From Alistipes sp. (GTDB taxonomy: Bacteria > Bacteroidota > Bacteroidia > Bacteroidales > Rikenellaceae), in assembly GCA_017631275.1 (NCBI GenBank), contig JAGBTQ010000001.1, positions 1 to 64,000 on the forward strand: DNA of 64,000 nucleotides. The letters are read 5' to 3'. The position numbers were made by a program, and so were the translations under genes. The notes beneath the pieces are model-generated. The model made no database searches. It was not told the DNA's origin and was given only the letters and a program-made list of their open reading frames with translations. The stretch's first letter is position 1; each line of letters starts with the position of its first letter. This document shows positions 44,510 through 52,390 of the stretch, piece after piece.

Positions 44510-44899
44510 ATGAAAAAGTATTTTGCAATTTTCGCATTGGTATTTGCGAGCGTTATTTCTGCTTATGGAATGGTCTCATTCGACTCAGATTCAGTTTTCT
44601 TTGATATTAATACTAAGAAAATCCAAGTTGGAACAGGACCAAATATGGAGAGATCTATGGACTTTATAACTGTTGAAGCTTGTGCATATCCAAGTCAGAG
44701 TCTAGTAGAAGTAACACTTTATAATTTAGGGAATGCTTCTGTACGCCTTATCAACTCTAATGGACAAGTTGTAAGTTCGGATTTTGTTCAGACAGATGCT
44801 CCAATAGTTGTATACTTGGATACATTCGCTACAAGCGGGACTTTCTATCTTGAGGTCGTATCTGATACTTGGTATGCGGAAGGCGTGGCTAGTTTCTAG
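44510..44899 (+). CDS. Secreted DUF3244-like small protein
   Basis: 129 residues with a signal peptide (about 1-20, ending SAYG). The mature domain is beta-rich, ending in an Ig-like/Por-like fold: VEVTLYNLGNASVRLINSNGQVV, then TSGTFYLEVVSD. This resembles DUF3244 proteins of Bacteroides. It is preceded by operator copy 1 and is transcribed just before the peptide operon, which suggests co-regulation. Function unknown. Confidence 0.6.
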   Translation: MKKYFAIFALVFASVISAYGMVSFDSDSVFFDINTKKIQVGTGPNMERSMDFITVEACAYPSQSLVEVTLYNLGNASVRLINSNGQVVSSDFVQTDAPIVVYLDTFATSGTFYLEVVSDTWYAEGVASF

Positions 44900-45003
44900 G
44901 ATGAAACCATAAATATAGACATTAGCTTACTGACGCAATATAAATTTAAATTTTTCCGCTCAATGTCCCAAAATATTTTAACGCATAGCTGATAGTCAAT
45001 GTC

Positions 45004-45062
45004 TTACAAATCAAAATCTGAAACTTTATATTTCATGATTAAACTACCTTGTGGTAATTTTG
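45004..45062 (+). promoter_or_regulatory. Promoter with operator-like box, copy 2
   Basis: The 30-nt box starts at 45004 (TTACAAAT, AAAATCTGAAACT) and a -7 box TAATTTTG starts at 45055, 51 nt later, as in copy 1. It drives the peptide maturation and export operon starting at 45096. Confidence 0.7.
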
Positions 45063-45095
45063 ACATAGAAATTAAAGTTAATTCTAATATAGACA

Positions 45096-45608
45096 ATGAT
45101 GAACAGATTTGATTTTATCGAACGAAGCAGCGTCTGTCAAAGCGGATTAACTTGCTTGTCAATGATATGCCACTACTATGGTAGGCAGGTTAACTTAACA
45201 GCAAGTTCTTCACACTATAAGAGTGTCGAAGAAAGTTTAGAGCAGGTGTCTAGTAATGCGGAGAAATTGGGGCTAAGTTGTGTTGTTGGGTATTTACCAC
45301 TAGCAAAATTAAGTAAGGTTACATTGCCTTGTCTCATATATTGGGATGACAAATATTATGTTATTCTTCATAAGGTCAAGTTTAACACATATTATGTAGC
45401 AGATCCTACAAAAGGGCTAATAAAATATAACCAAGCAGAAGTTAAACGATATTGTGTCAATTCTCATATAACTAATGAGGAGAAAATAGTAGCTGTTTTT
45501 ATAAAACCTACTGATGAGTTTTATAAACAAGCCGAAGCACAGAATCAACTAATAAAGGGAAATTCCATATGGAGATATATTAAACATCTCTTCTCTTGGA
45601 AAAAATAA
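45096..45608 (+). CDS. Stand-alone inactive C39-like protein
   Basis: 170 residues that align with the peptidase domain of the exporter at 49606, but with the catalytic residues changed: QSG (Ser16) where the exporter has QCG (Cys14), and Tyr87 where the exporter has His87. The Asp in ADPTKGL (Asp103) is kept. No ABC or membrane part follows. C39-like domains without activity are known at the N-terminus of HlyB-type exporters, where they bind substrate. Here a free domain could escort the precursor or protect it from cleavage. First gene of the peptide operon. Confidence 0.75.
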   Translation: MMNRFDFIERSSVCQSGLTCLSMICHYYGRQVNLTASSSHYKSVEESLEQVSSNAEKLGLSCVVGYLPLAKLSKVTLPCLIYWDDKYYVILHKVKFNTYYVADPTKGLIKYNQAEVKRYCVNSHITNEEKIVAVFIKPTDEFYKQAEAQNQLIKGNSIWRYIKHLFSWKK

Positions 45609-45611
45609 AAT

Positions 45612-45685
45612 CTTATAAAACCGGTAATATAAGTTCAGACCTAACTGACCAAAGGAGTGGGTGCCGAAAAGCTTATAGAGTAGGC
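45612..45685 (+). ncRNA. Structured RNA element, copy 1
   Basis: This 74-nt intergenic sequence, beginning 4 nt after the stop of the C39-like gene, recurs at 52292-52368. A hairpin TCAG-(6)-CTGA here is CCAG-(6)-CTGG in copy 2, a compensatory change. The 3' part, from CCAAAGGAG to GTAGGC, is nearly invariant and includes GCC/GGC ends that can pair. It precedes the precursor peptide gene. Confidence 0.7.
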
Positions 45686-45706
45686 ATAATGTAAATTGAT
45701 ACAACA

Positions 45707-45910
45707 ATGAAAAAGCAATTTGAAGAGATCGGCTCACAGCTTGATAAAATTACAGGTGGCCAGAGCCTTTTTGAGATTGACGCACAGGCAGACTCAAAGG
45801 ACTATTGTGGACAGCAATGTAAGGACGATTGTCCTCCTTCTTCAATCGGAACATACAAAGGTACTGTAACTGGTACCAAGTTCCCAGAAATCCTTAAACC
45901 CACATTGTAA
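45707..45910 (+). CDS. GG-leader CXXX-repeat precursor peptide
   Basis: 67 residues. The leader (1-18) ends in ITGG, a double-glycine site for a C39 peptidase. The predicted core of 49 residues contains Cys34, Cys38 and Cys42 in a C-x3-C-x3-C repeat, followed by a T/G/P-rich tail. This is the plan of Bacteroidales GG-type or CXXX-repeat peptides modified by radical SAM enzymes. The neighbouring maturase and C39 exporter support the assignment. The mature product and activity are unknown. Confidence 0.8.
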   Translation: MKKQFEEIGSQLDKITGGQSLFEIDAQADSKDYCGQQCKDDCPPSSIGTYKGTVTGTKFPEILKPTL

Positions 45911-45928
45911 TCCAATTGTGTAATAGTG

Positions 45929-45956
45929 CCAAGGGAGGAAATCATTTCTCCCTTGG
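45929..45956 (+). terminator. Intra-operon hairpin after the precursor gene
   Basis: CCAAGGGA (45929-45936) pairs with TCCCTTGG (45949-45956), with a further GAAAT/ATTTC inside. There is no T run. Such hairpins often let the precursor be made in excess of its maturation enzymes. Confidence 0.55.
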
Positions 45957-45972
45957 TTAAATTTAGATAAGT

Positions 45973-47220
45973 ATGAAATATTTATTAGAAAGTAATCCTG
46001 CGTTTCTGCTTTTAGAAGTAGAGACTGGCGAATATGTCTTTTATAATTCATTACAGCACGTTGGAGCCAGACTCAGTAAGTTGGAAGTACAGATTTTGGA
46101 TATGATGTATACATATCAAAACAAAGAATATATTCTTTCAAAATTTTCTGGTAGACAATATGACTTAATCAATGATGCAATATCATCAATAGAGAAACTA
46201 GGTCTACTTAAATGTGAAGAGATTACGATTGAGCATAAACTAGCCGATAATTATCCAACATCGTATTACATCCATCTCACATATCGTTGTAACCTCAAAT
46301 GCTCATATTGTTATAATAAATCTATCCGCCGGGATTTATTACAAGACTTATCTATTGATAATTGGAAGAATATAATAGACAAGATATTACCTTATGCTAA
46401 CCGTATAATATTTACGGGCGGCGAATGCTTATTATATAAAGGCATATCTGAATTATTGTCTTATATCAAGGCAAAAAAAAATGATATAGTTATTGCTGCT
46501 ATTTCAAATGGTATGCATGACTTTAGAGAATTAGACAAAGCTCACATTTTTACTCATATCTCAGAGTTATCATTAAGTTGTGATAGCCTTTATCATGAGG
46601 GGCAGCGATTTGGATTTAATCCAGATTTATTTAGGGCAAACATCGAATGGATTAAAAAGAATTATCCTAATATATCTGTATCACTTGCTTCTGTATATAC
46701 AAATGAGAATAGTTCAGATATCAAGAAGACTGAAATCTACTGTCACGAGCACAAATTATCTTTTAGCAAGACCATGCTAATTCCAAGTAATGCTGCAGAA
46801 GTAGACCTTATGCCAACTATTCTTGAAATGGAGGAAGAGATGAAGCCTAATAGGAGTGGAGCAAAACTGAATAGGTTAAATGCCCCTTGTTTTAGTTGTA
46901 GTGCTGGTAAAAGCACATGTAGTATTGCCCCCAATGGAGATGTATATCCTTGTCAAAGTCTTCATTATCCAGAATTTAATATGGGTAATATATTGAATGC
47001 TCCTATTGAAGAACTGAATAGAGGGATAGAATTAATAACAGTTGATCAAATATCTGTATGTTCTAGATGTAATGTAAAATTTATTTGCGGTGGTGGCTGT
47101 CCCGCTACAGGTTATTCTATGTACGGACATCGACTCGATAGGAATCATCTAACATGCGCACTAAATCGTCATAATGCAATTGAGAAACTAAAGATGTTAG
47201 ATAACAGAATTCATAAATAA
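45973..47220 (+). CDS. Radical SAM/SPASM peptide maturase
   Basis: 415 residues. The N-terminal 85 residues look like a peptide-recognition (PqqD/RRE-like) domain. The radical SAM motif CxxxCxxC is at Cys106, Cys110, Cys113, with FTGGE downstream. The C-terminal SPASM part has CFSCSAGKSTC, VYPCQ, CSRC, CGGGC and a last CAL, enough for two auxiliary Fe-S clusters. It most likely forms thioether or C-C bonds on the cysteine-rich precursor encoded just upstream. Confidence 0.88.
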   Translation: MKYLLESNPAFLLLEVETGEYVFYNSLQHVGARLSKLEVQILDMMYTYQNKEYILSKFSGRQYDLINDAISSIEKLGLLKCEEITIEHKLADNYPTSYYIHLTYRCNLKCSYCYNKSIRRDLLQDLSIDNWKNIIDKILPYANRIIFTGGECLLYKGISELLSYIKAKKNDIVIAAISNGMHDFRELDKAHIFTHISELSLSCDSLYHEGQRFGFNPDLFRANIEWIKKNYPNISVSLASVYTNENSSDIKKTEIYCHEHKLSFSKTMLIPSNAAEVDLMPTILEMEEEMKPNRSGAKLNRLNAPCFSCSAGKSTCSIAPNGDVYPCQSLHYPEFNMGNILNAPIEELNRGIELITVDQISVCSRCNVKFICGGGCPATGYSMYGHRLDRNHLTCALNRHNAIEKLKMLDNRIHK

Positions 47221-47227
47221 GATTACT

Positions 47228-49591
47228 ATGAGAAATATCATTGCAATTATTTGTTTATTTTGTAGCATTACGGTTAATGCTCAAGAAATAAAAGGATTTG
47301 TTATAGATAACACATCTAAAGAGACTGTCCCATCGGCAACCATCATTATTGAGTACTCGGATAAAACTGACAGAACAGTTTCTAACGATAAAGGGGAGTT
47401 TTATTTTAAGCCCCAGAAGTTCCCTGTAAAAGTAAAGGCTACAATATGGGATATCGTTTCTGATAGTGTTTATTTAGATAAATACCCAGAGGGCAATACT
47501 ATCACCGTATTGATGCCGACTAATGCTATTGAGTTAGATGAAGTTGCTGTTACTGGTCACGAACGATTAACTTCAATCACAGACAAAGGCTTTAGTTATA
47601 AGATGTCTGCAAACGAAAGAGCCCAAGAGGAAAACACTCTGCAGTCTTTGAGTTATGTTCCTCTTTTGAATGTAGATGCAAACGGTGGTATTACTGTACA
47701 AGGATCGTCCTCATATAGCTTATACCTGAATGGTCGACCATATGAAATGGCACAGACATCCCCTAAAGCATTTTTGGAGACATTGCCTGCATCAGAAATA
47801 GCAAAAGTAGAGGTGATAACCAATCCTACAAGCAAGATGGGACCATCCGCACAACGATATATCATTAATATCGTAACAAAAAAAGAGTTGGTCGATGGTT
47901 ATGTCATGAATTTAGGAGCAGGAGGAAATACTCAGCCAAAAGCAAATGGCTCATTACTTGGCATGCTCAAAAAAGGAGATGTAGATGCTTCTGTTACTTA
48001 CGACTATGAACTGAATGGTCAACGAGACCAGCCAGTAGTAATGGATTATTCTGTACCAGCTACAGAAAACACTACTGCTCAGCATTGGACTACACACATG
48101 TTGGGTAATGGAGACTGGCATACACATACAGTGCGTGCAATGGTCAAATGGCAGATTGATAGTCTTAATACATTGTATGCTGATGCTCATGGACGTATAA
48201 ATGCAACCAACACAACGGGAACGGAGTGGAATAACTCAGACGAGCTATTGCCGAACATGGAGCACATAGACAATATCAGCAAACTTACTGCTGGAACTGC
48301 TGAAGCTAATGTGGTATATCGAAATTATTCTGCTGATGATATCGACACTGAGCGTTTTACTGCTGGTTATCATTTTACATACAACCCGGATAGAAGACAC
48401 TTATTGCAGCGCCATTATTTGGATGATATGAGCATTTCTGAAACTTACCAAAATACTGATGGAGGTATGCAGGAACACTACGGCTTATTATCATACTTAT
48501 GGAAGATTAACGGTAAAAACTATGCAAGATTTACTGTAAAAGATTTCTATCGTATTGGAAATACCCGTTCTGTTAATATGACAGATGAGGAGGAGTTTTC
48601 ATCAATGAACTACCACAACAATATTCTCAATGGAACAATTAGTTATTCAGGAACTATTGGGCAACGTTTAATGATACAGGCGGCACTACAATTTAACTAT
48701 GATTATTTTAAGATGCACCTTCCACAGAATAAAACTAATGATTTTGACAATCATAATTTTTATTTTATGCCTTCAGCTTCTCTATATTGGATGCCAGATA
48801 ATAAAAATACTTTATACCTGACATACACTACAAATATAACACGTCCTACTGTGCAGATGCTAAATCCATTCGTTAGTAATCCAAACAGCAACACCATCAA
48901 CCAAGGAAATCCTAATCTTAAAGCACAATATTCTCATGATATTGCTTTAAATTGGTTTTTTAATGGCCCACATAATTTATCACTTAATACGGGTATAACA
49001 TACTCTCAGACTAACAACACAATACATAATCATAGTTTTTTAGGTGAAGATAATAAAATTACCTATACATATGATAATATGGGAATCGGTCACAATATTG
49101 GCGCAATATTGAATTTTAGTTGGAATGCAGCAGAATGGCTGACGTTATCAGCAAATGGTGGCGTGGGTATCAACAAGATGAAAGCGACTGACATAGGACT
49201 GAATCAAACAGATTGGTACTATAACTTCGCTCCGTCATTGGATTTTCTATTGCCCAAACATTTTCGCTTGGGCATGAATGGCGGTGTATACAAAAATACA
49301 CCAACTCCTTGGACCAAGAATAAACCTATATATATGTACTCGTTCTATGCAAACAAGAGTTTCTTGAAAGGCAGATTAAATGTGTCAGTAACAGCGAACT
49401 CACCTTTCAATAAGTATATAAGGAGTCGTTCTACTACGACTTTACCCAATATAACAACAACGCAGACAAATTATATTACGGCACGCTCATTTGGTATAAA
49501 CTTATCGTATTCGTTTGGTTCAGGACAAAAGGTAAATGTTCAACGAGATAGAACATTGAGAGCAACAGACCAATCAACAGGTGTAAATTAA
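47228..49591 (+). CDS. Outer-membrane TonB-dependent-type barrel in the peptide operon
   Basis: 787 residues. Signal peptide to about residue 19 (VNAQ), a carboxypeptidase-like domain (IKGFVIDNTSKETVPSATI), a plug-like domain (IELDEVAVTG, LEVITNPTSKMGPSAQRYIINIVTKK-type region) and an OMP_b-brl_3 barrel ending SYSFGSGQKV. It sits between the maturase and the exporter, 7 nt and 14 nt from its neighbours. It could carry the peptide across the outer membrane or serve as an uptake or immunity receptor. Which is unknown. Confidence 0.8.
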   Translation: MRNIIAIICLFCSITVNAQEIKGFVIDNTSKETVPSATIIIEYSDKTDRTVSNDKGEFYFKPQKFPVKVKATIWDIVSDSVYLDKYPEGNTITVLMPTNAIELDEVAVTGHERLTSITDKGFSYKMSANERAQEENTLQSLSYVPLLNVDANGGITVQGSSSYSLYLNGRPYEMAQTSPKAFLETLPASEIAKVEVITNPTSKMGPSAQRYIINIVTKKELVDGYVMNLGAGGNTQPKANGSLLGMLKKGDVDASVTYDYELNGQRDQPVVMDYSVPATENTTAQHWTTHMLGNGDWHTHTVRAMVKWQIDSLNTLYADAHGRINATNTTGTEWNNSDELLPNMEHIDNISKLTAGTAEANVVYRNYSADDIDTERFTAGYHFTYNPDRRHLLQRHYLDDMSISETYQNTDGGMQEHYGLLSYLWKINGKNYARFTVKDFYRIGNTRSVNMTDEEEFSSMNYHNNILNGTISYSGTIGQRLMIQAALQFNYDYFKMHLPQNKTNDFDNHNFYFMPSASLYWMPDNKNTLYLTYTTNITRPTVQMLNPFVSNPNSNTINQGNPNLKAQYSHDIALNWFFNGPHNLSLNTGITYSQTNNTIHNHSFLGEDNKITYTYDNMGIGHNIGAILNFSWNAAEWLTLSANGGVGINKMKATDIGLNQTDWYYNFAPSLDFLLPKHFRLGMNGGVYKNTPTPWTKNKPIYMYSFYANKSFLKGRLNVSVTANSPFNKYIRSRSTTTLPNITTTQTNYITARSFGINLSYSFGSGQKVNVQRDRTLRATDQSTGVN

Positions 49592-49605
49592 ACATGTAGT
49601 TTTGT

Positions 49606-51801
49606 ATGAAGTTCAAAGTCGTTAAGCAAAAGGACTCAATGCAATGTGGCATTGCTTGTTTGTCTTCCATCTGTCTACACTATGGGGTGAAATATTCTTT
49701 AACTTTTCTTGAGGAGTTATGTCATCCTACATCTGAAGGCATATCTCTAAAGGCTATTGCTGATGGCGCAAACAAATTAGGACTCCACACACGTACAGGC
49801 TTAATAACGGAAGATTACTTCGATGAGAACGATATGCCTTGTATTCTGCATTGGGGGCAAAATCATTTTGTTGTATTATACAAAATTAACAAGTCTAAAA
49901 CACGATTCTACATTGCAGATCCAGCTAAAGGTCTAATGATATTTACTCGGCAAGAGTTCTGCAACCATTGGATTTGCACGAGATCTAATGGTGAAGAAAA
50001 AGGTATTGCTATGTTCCTAAATCCTACTGAGAAGTTTGGGGACATTCAATGTCAAGATGTAGGTGAAAAGCGTTCATTCGGTTTTTTGTTTGGTTATATA
50101 ACAAAATATCGCAAATATTTTCTTCAAATAATACTTGGGCTATTATTAGGTTGCGGGCTTCAACTCGTTATGCCTTTTCTAACACAATCAATAGTGGATA
50201 TTGGTATTGCTCATAAAAATATCAATTTTGTTTGGTTAGTTCTAGTAGGTGAATTAATTATTGTAACAGCAAGGACAGTTACAGATTTCATTCGCAGATG
50301 GCTTTTATTACATATTTCAATGCGGATTAACATCTCGTTGGTTAGCGATTTTTTCATTAAGTTGCTTAGATTGCCTATGTCATTCTTTGATACAAAATTA
50401 ATGGGAGATTTAATGCAACGAATGAATGACCATGGACGCATACAATCATTTCTTACATCTCATATTTTAAGTACTATATTCAGTATTTTCAGTTTTGTCG
50501 TTCTAGGAATAGTCCTATTGATATATGATAAACTCATATTTGCCATATTTTTAACAGGCAGTTTTGCATATGGTATATGGATTATTATATTCCTAAATAA
50601 ACGCAAAACATTAGATTATGAAATATTTGAGCTTCAAGCAGCCAACCAAAACAAAACATATCAATTTATCACGACATTACAAGAGATAAAACTACAGGAC
50701 TGTGAACAACGTCGAAGATGGGAGTGGGAGGATATTCAGGTTGATCTTTTCAAAGCGCAAATGAAATCTCTTAAATTACAGCAGTCTCAAGAGACTGGCA
50801 GTATATTTATAAATGAGTTAAAAAACATTTTAATTACTGTTATGGCTGCAACTGCTGTCATAGAAGGTGAAATTACACTAGGAACAATGTTAGCAATACA
50901 ATACATTGTAGGACAACTTAATTCGCCATTGGATCAGTTGATGTCATTCATATATTCACTTCAAGATGTAAAGATATCTTTAGAACGTATTAACGAAATA
51001 CACGGGAATAGGAATGAAGAATGTATAAGTAATAATATATCTAGTTTTGGAGATAGTGAAGATTTATCTATTAATCTAAATAGTATTGATTTTAAGTACA
51101 ACCCTCACAATGATGATTATACTTTGCATAATATATCATTTGATATCCCAAAAGGGAAAGTAACAGCAATCGTAGGAGCATCTGGTAGTGGTAAAACAAC
51201 TCTTATAAAGCTTATGCTAGGCTATTATCCAGTTCTGTCTGGTGACATTCTAATTGCTGGGGAAAACATCGACAATTATAACCTCAAATGGTGGCGCAGA
51301 CAATGTGGCGTTGTTATGCAGGATGGTGTTATTTTCTCAGAATCAATAGCACGTAATATTGCTATTGATGATGGCGATATTGACAAAGAAAGACTTGTGA
51401 AAGCAGCAGAAATTGCCAATATTCATGATTATATTATAGGGCTACCACTGAAATATAATACAAAGATTGGATGTGATGGTGTTGGTTTAAGTCAAGGTCA
51501 AAAGCAACGTATTCTGATTGCCCGTGCTGTATATAAGAACCCTAAATTCATCTTCCTTGATGAGGCAACAAATGCTCTTGATGCTAAGAATGAGCGTGCT
51601 ATTGTGGAAAGCCTCAATGAGTTCTACCAAGGTCGAACAGTTGTTGTTGTGGCACACCGACTCAGCACTGTTAAGAATGCTGATCAAATAGTTGTCTTAG
51701 ACGCAGGCAAAGTCGTAGAGGTTGGAAATCACAGCACCTTAATCGCAAAGCAAGGAACATATTATAATCTGGTTAAGAACCAACTTGAATTAGGAAATTA
51801 G
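49606..51801 (+). CDS. Peptidase-containing ABC transporter (C39 PCAT)
   Basis: 731 residues. The N-terminal C39 domain has Cys14 (MQCG), His87 (NHFVV) and Asp105 (ADPAKG), an intact catalytic triad. Six TM helices follow (about 155-435). The ATPase domain has Walker A GASGSGKTT, signature LSQGQKQR and Walker B FIFLDEATNALD. It should cleave the precursor after Gly-Gly and export the core across the inner membrane. The stop is 2 nt before the HlyD-like gene. Confidence 0.93.
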   Translation: MKFKVVKQKDSMQCGIACLSSICLHYGVKYSLTFLEELCHPTSEGISLKAIADGANKLGLHTRTGLITEDYFDENDMPCILHWGQNHFVVLYKINKSKTRFYIADPAKGLMIFTRQEFCNHWICTRSNGEEKGIAMFLNPTEKFGDIQCQDVGEKRSFGFLFGYITKYRKYFLQIILGLLLGCGLQLVMPFLTQSIVDIGIAHKNINFVWLVLVGELIIVTARTVTDFIRRWLLLHISMRINISLVSDFFIKLLRLPMSFFDTKLMGDLMQRMNDHGRIQSFLTSHILSTIFSIFSFVVLGIVLLIYDKLIFAIFLTGSFAYGIWIIIFLNKRKTLDYEIFELQAANQNKTYQFITTLQEIKLQDCEQRRRWEWEDIQVDLFKAQMKSLKLQQSQETGSIFINELKNILITVMAATAVIEGEITLGTMLAIQYIVGQLNSPLDQLMSFIYSLQDVKISLERINEIHGNRNEECISNNISSFGDSEDLSINLNSIDFKYNPHNDDYTLHNISFDIPKGKVTAIVGASGSGKTTLIKLMLGYYPVLSGDILIAGENIDNYNLKWWRRQCGVVMQDGVIFSESIARNIAIDDGDIDKERLVKAAEIANIHDYIIGLPLKYNTKIGCDGVGLSQGQKQRILIARAVYKNPKFIFLDEATNALDAKNERAIVESLNEFYQGRTVVVVAHRLSTVKNADQIVVLDAGKVVEVGNHSTLIAKQGTYYNLVKNQLELGN

Positions 51802-51803
51802 TT

Positions 51804-52289
51804 ATGGCAGATATTGATAACATTGAACTCCGCAGTGAGAAAACAAGACAGATAATAGGAATGGTTCCTTCTGGTATTGTCAGGTATGGTACACTAATTA
51901 TAACAATTATCATTGCTATACTATTGGCTGTCTCATATTTCGTTCCATATCCTGAGAATCTACAGACGAATGCCACGGTGGTAGTGGATGCCGATGGTAG
52001 GTTGAATGTATGTGCGTATATTCCATATTCACATATAAATACCATACACGAAGGCATGTGTGTAGAAATAGAATTTGAGGGATATCCGTCCGCAGATTAT
52101 GGATATGTGTCTACAACAATTTCTCATATAGACAAAAATGTACATAACATTAATGGGCAGAATTGCTTTAAAGTTGATCTGAATATTCAGGCTAACAATA
52201 CCATTATACTATTTGAAGGAATGAATGGCTCAGCTAATATTCTAATTTCAGACAAAAGTGTTCTACAAAAATTATTTGCTAAAAAATAA
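51804..52289 (+). CDS. Short HlyD-like membrane fusion protein
   Basis: 161 residues, less than half the length of normal HlyD proteins. One TM segment (about 27-48) and a beta-barrel part (INTIHEGMCVEIEFEGYPSADYGYV, key residues G, E, P, Y) are present, but the alpha-hairpin and lipoyl domains are missing. It may act as an accessory of the exporter in passing the peptide to the outer-membrane barrel. Similar shortened partners accompany Bacteroidales C39 exporters. Confidence 0.75.
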   Translation: MADIDNIELRSEKTRQIIGMVPSGIVRYGTLIITIIIAILLAVSYFVPYPENLQTNATVVVDADGRLNVCAYIPYSHINTIHEGMCVEIEFEGYPSADYGYVSTTISHIDKNVHNINGQNCFKVDLNIQANNTIILFEGMNGSANILISDKSVLQKLFAKK

Positions 52290-52291
52290 GA

Positions 52292-52368
52292 CTTTATAAA
52301 ACCGGTGATATATAAGTCCAGACCTCACTGGCCAAAGGAGCGGGTGCCGAAAAGCTTTTAGAGTAGGC
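52292..52368 (+). ncRNA. Structured RNA element, copy 2
   Basis: A 77-nt sequence starting 2 nt after the HlyD-like stop and matching 45612-45685 over its whole length. Its hairpin is CCAG-(6)-CTGG, a compensatory change from copy 1. Both copies follow an upstream gene ending AAAAAATAA and precede a start codon by about 20 nt. Confidence 0.7.
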
Positions 52369-52390
52369 AATCTTAAAAACATATCCAACA

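Noticed and set aside
45612-45685. TPP riboswitch
   Set aside because: GGGTGCC recalls the TPP motif, but the CTGAGA and the second conserved block are absent, and the neighbouring genes are not thiamin genes.
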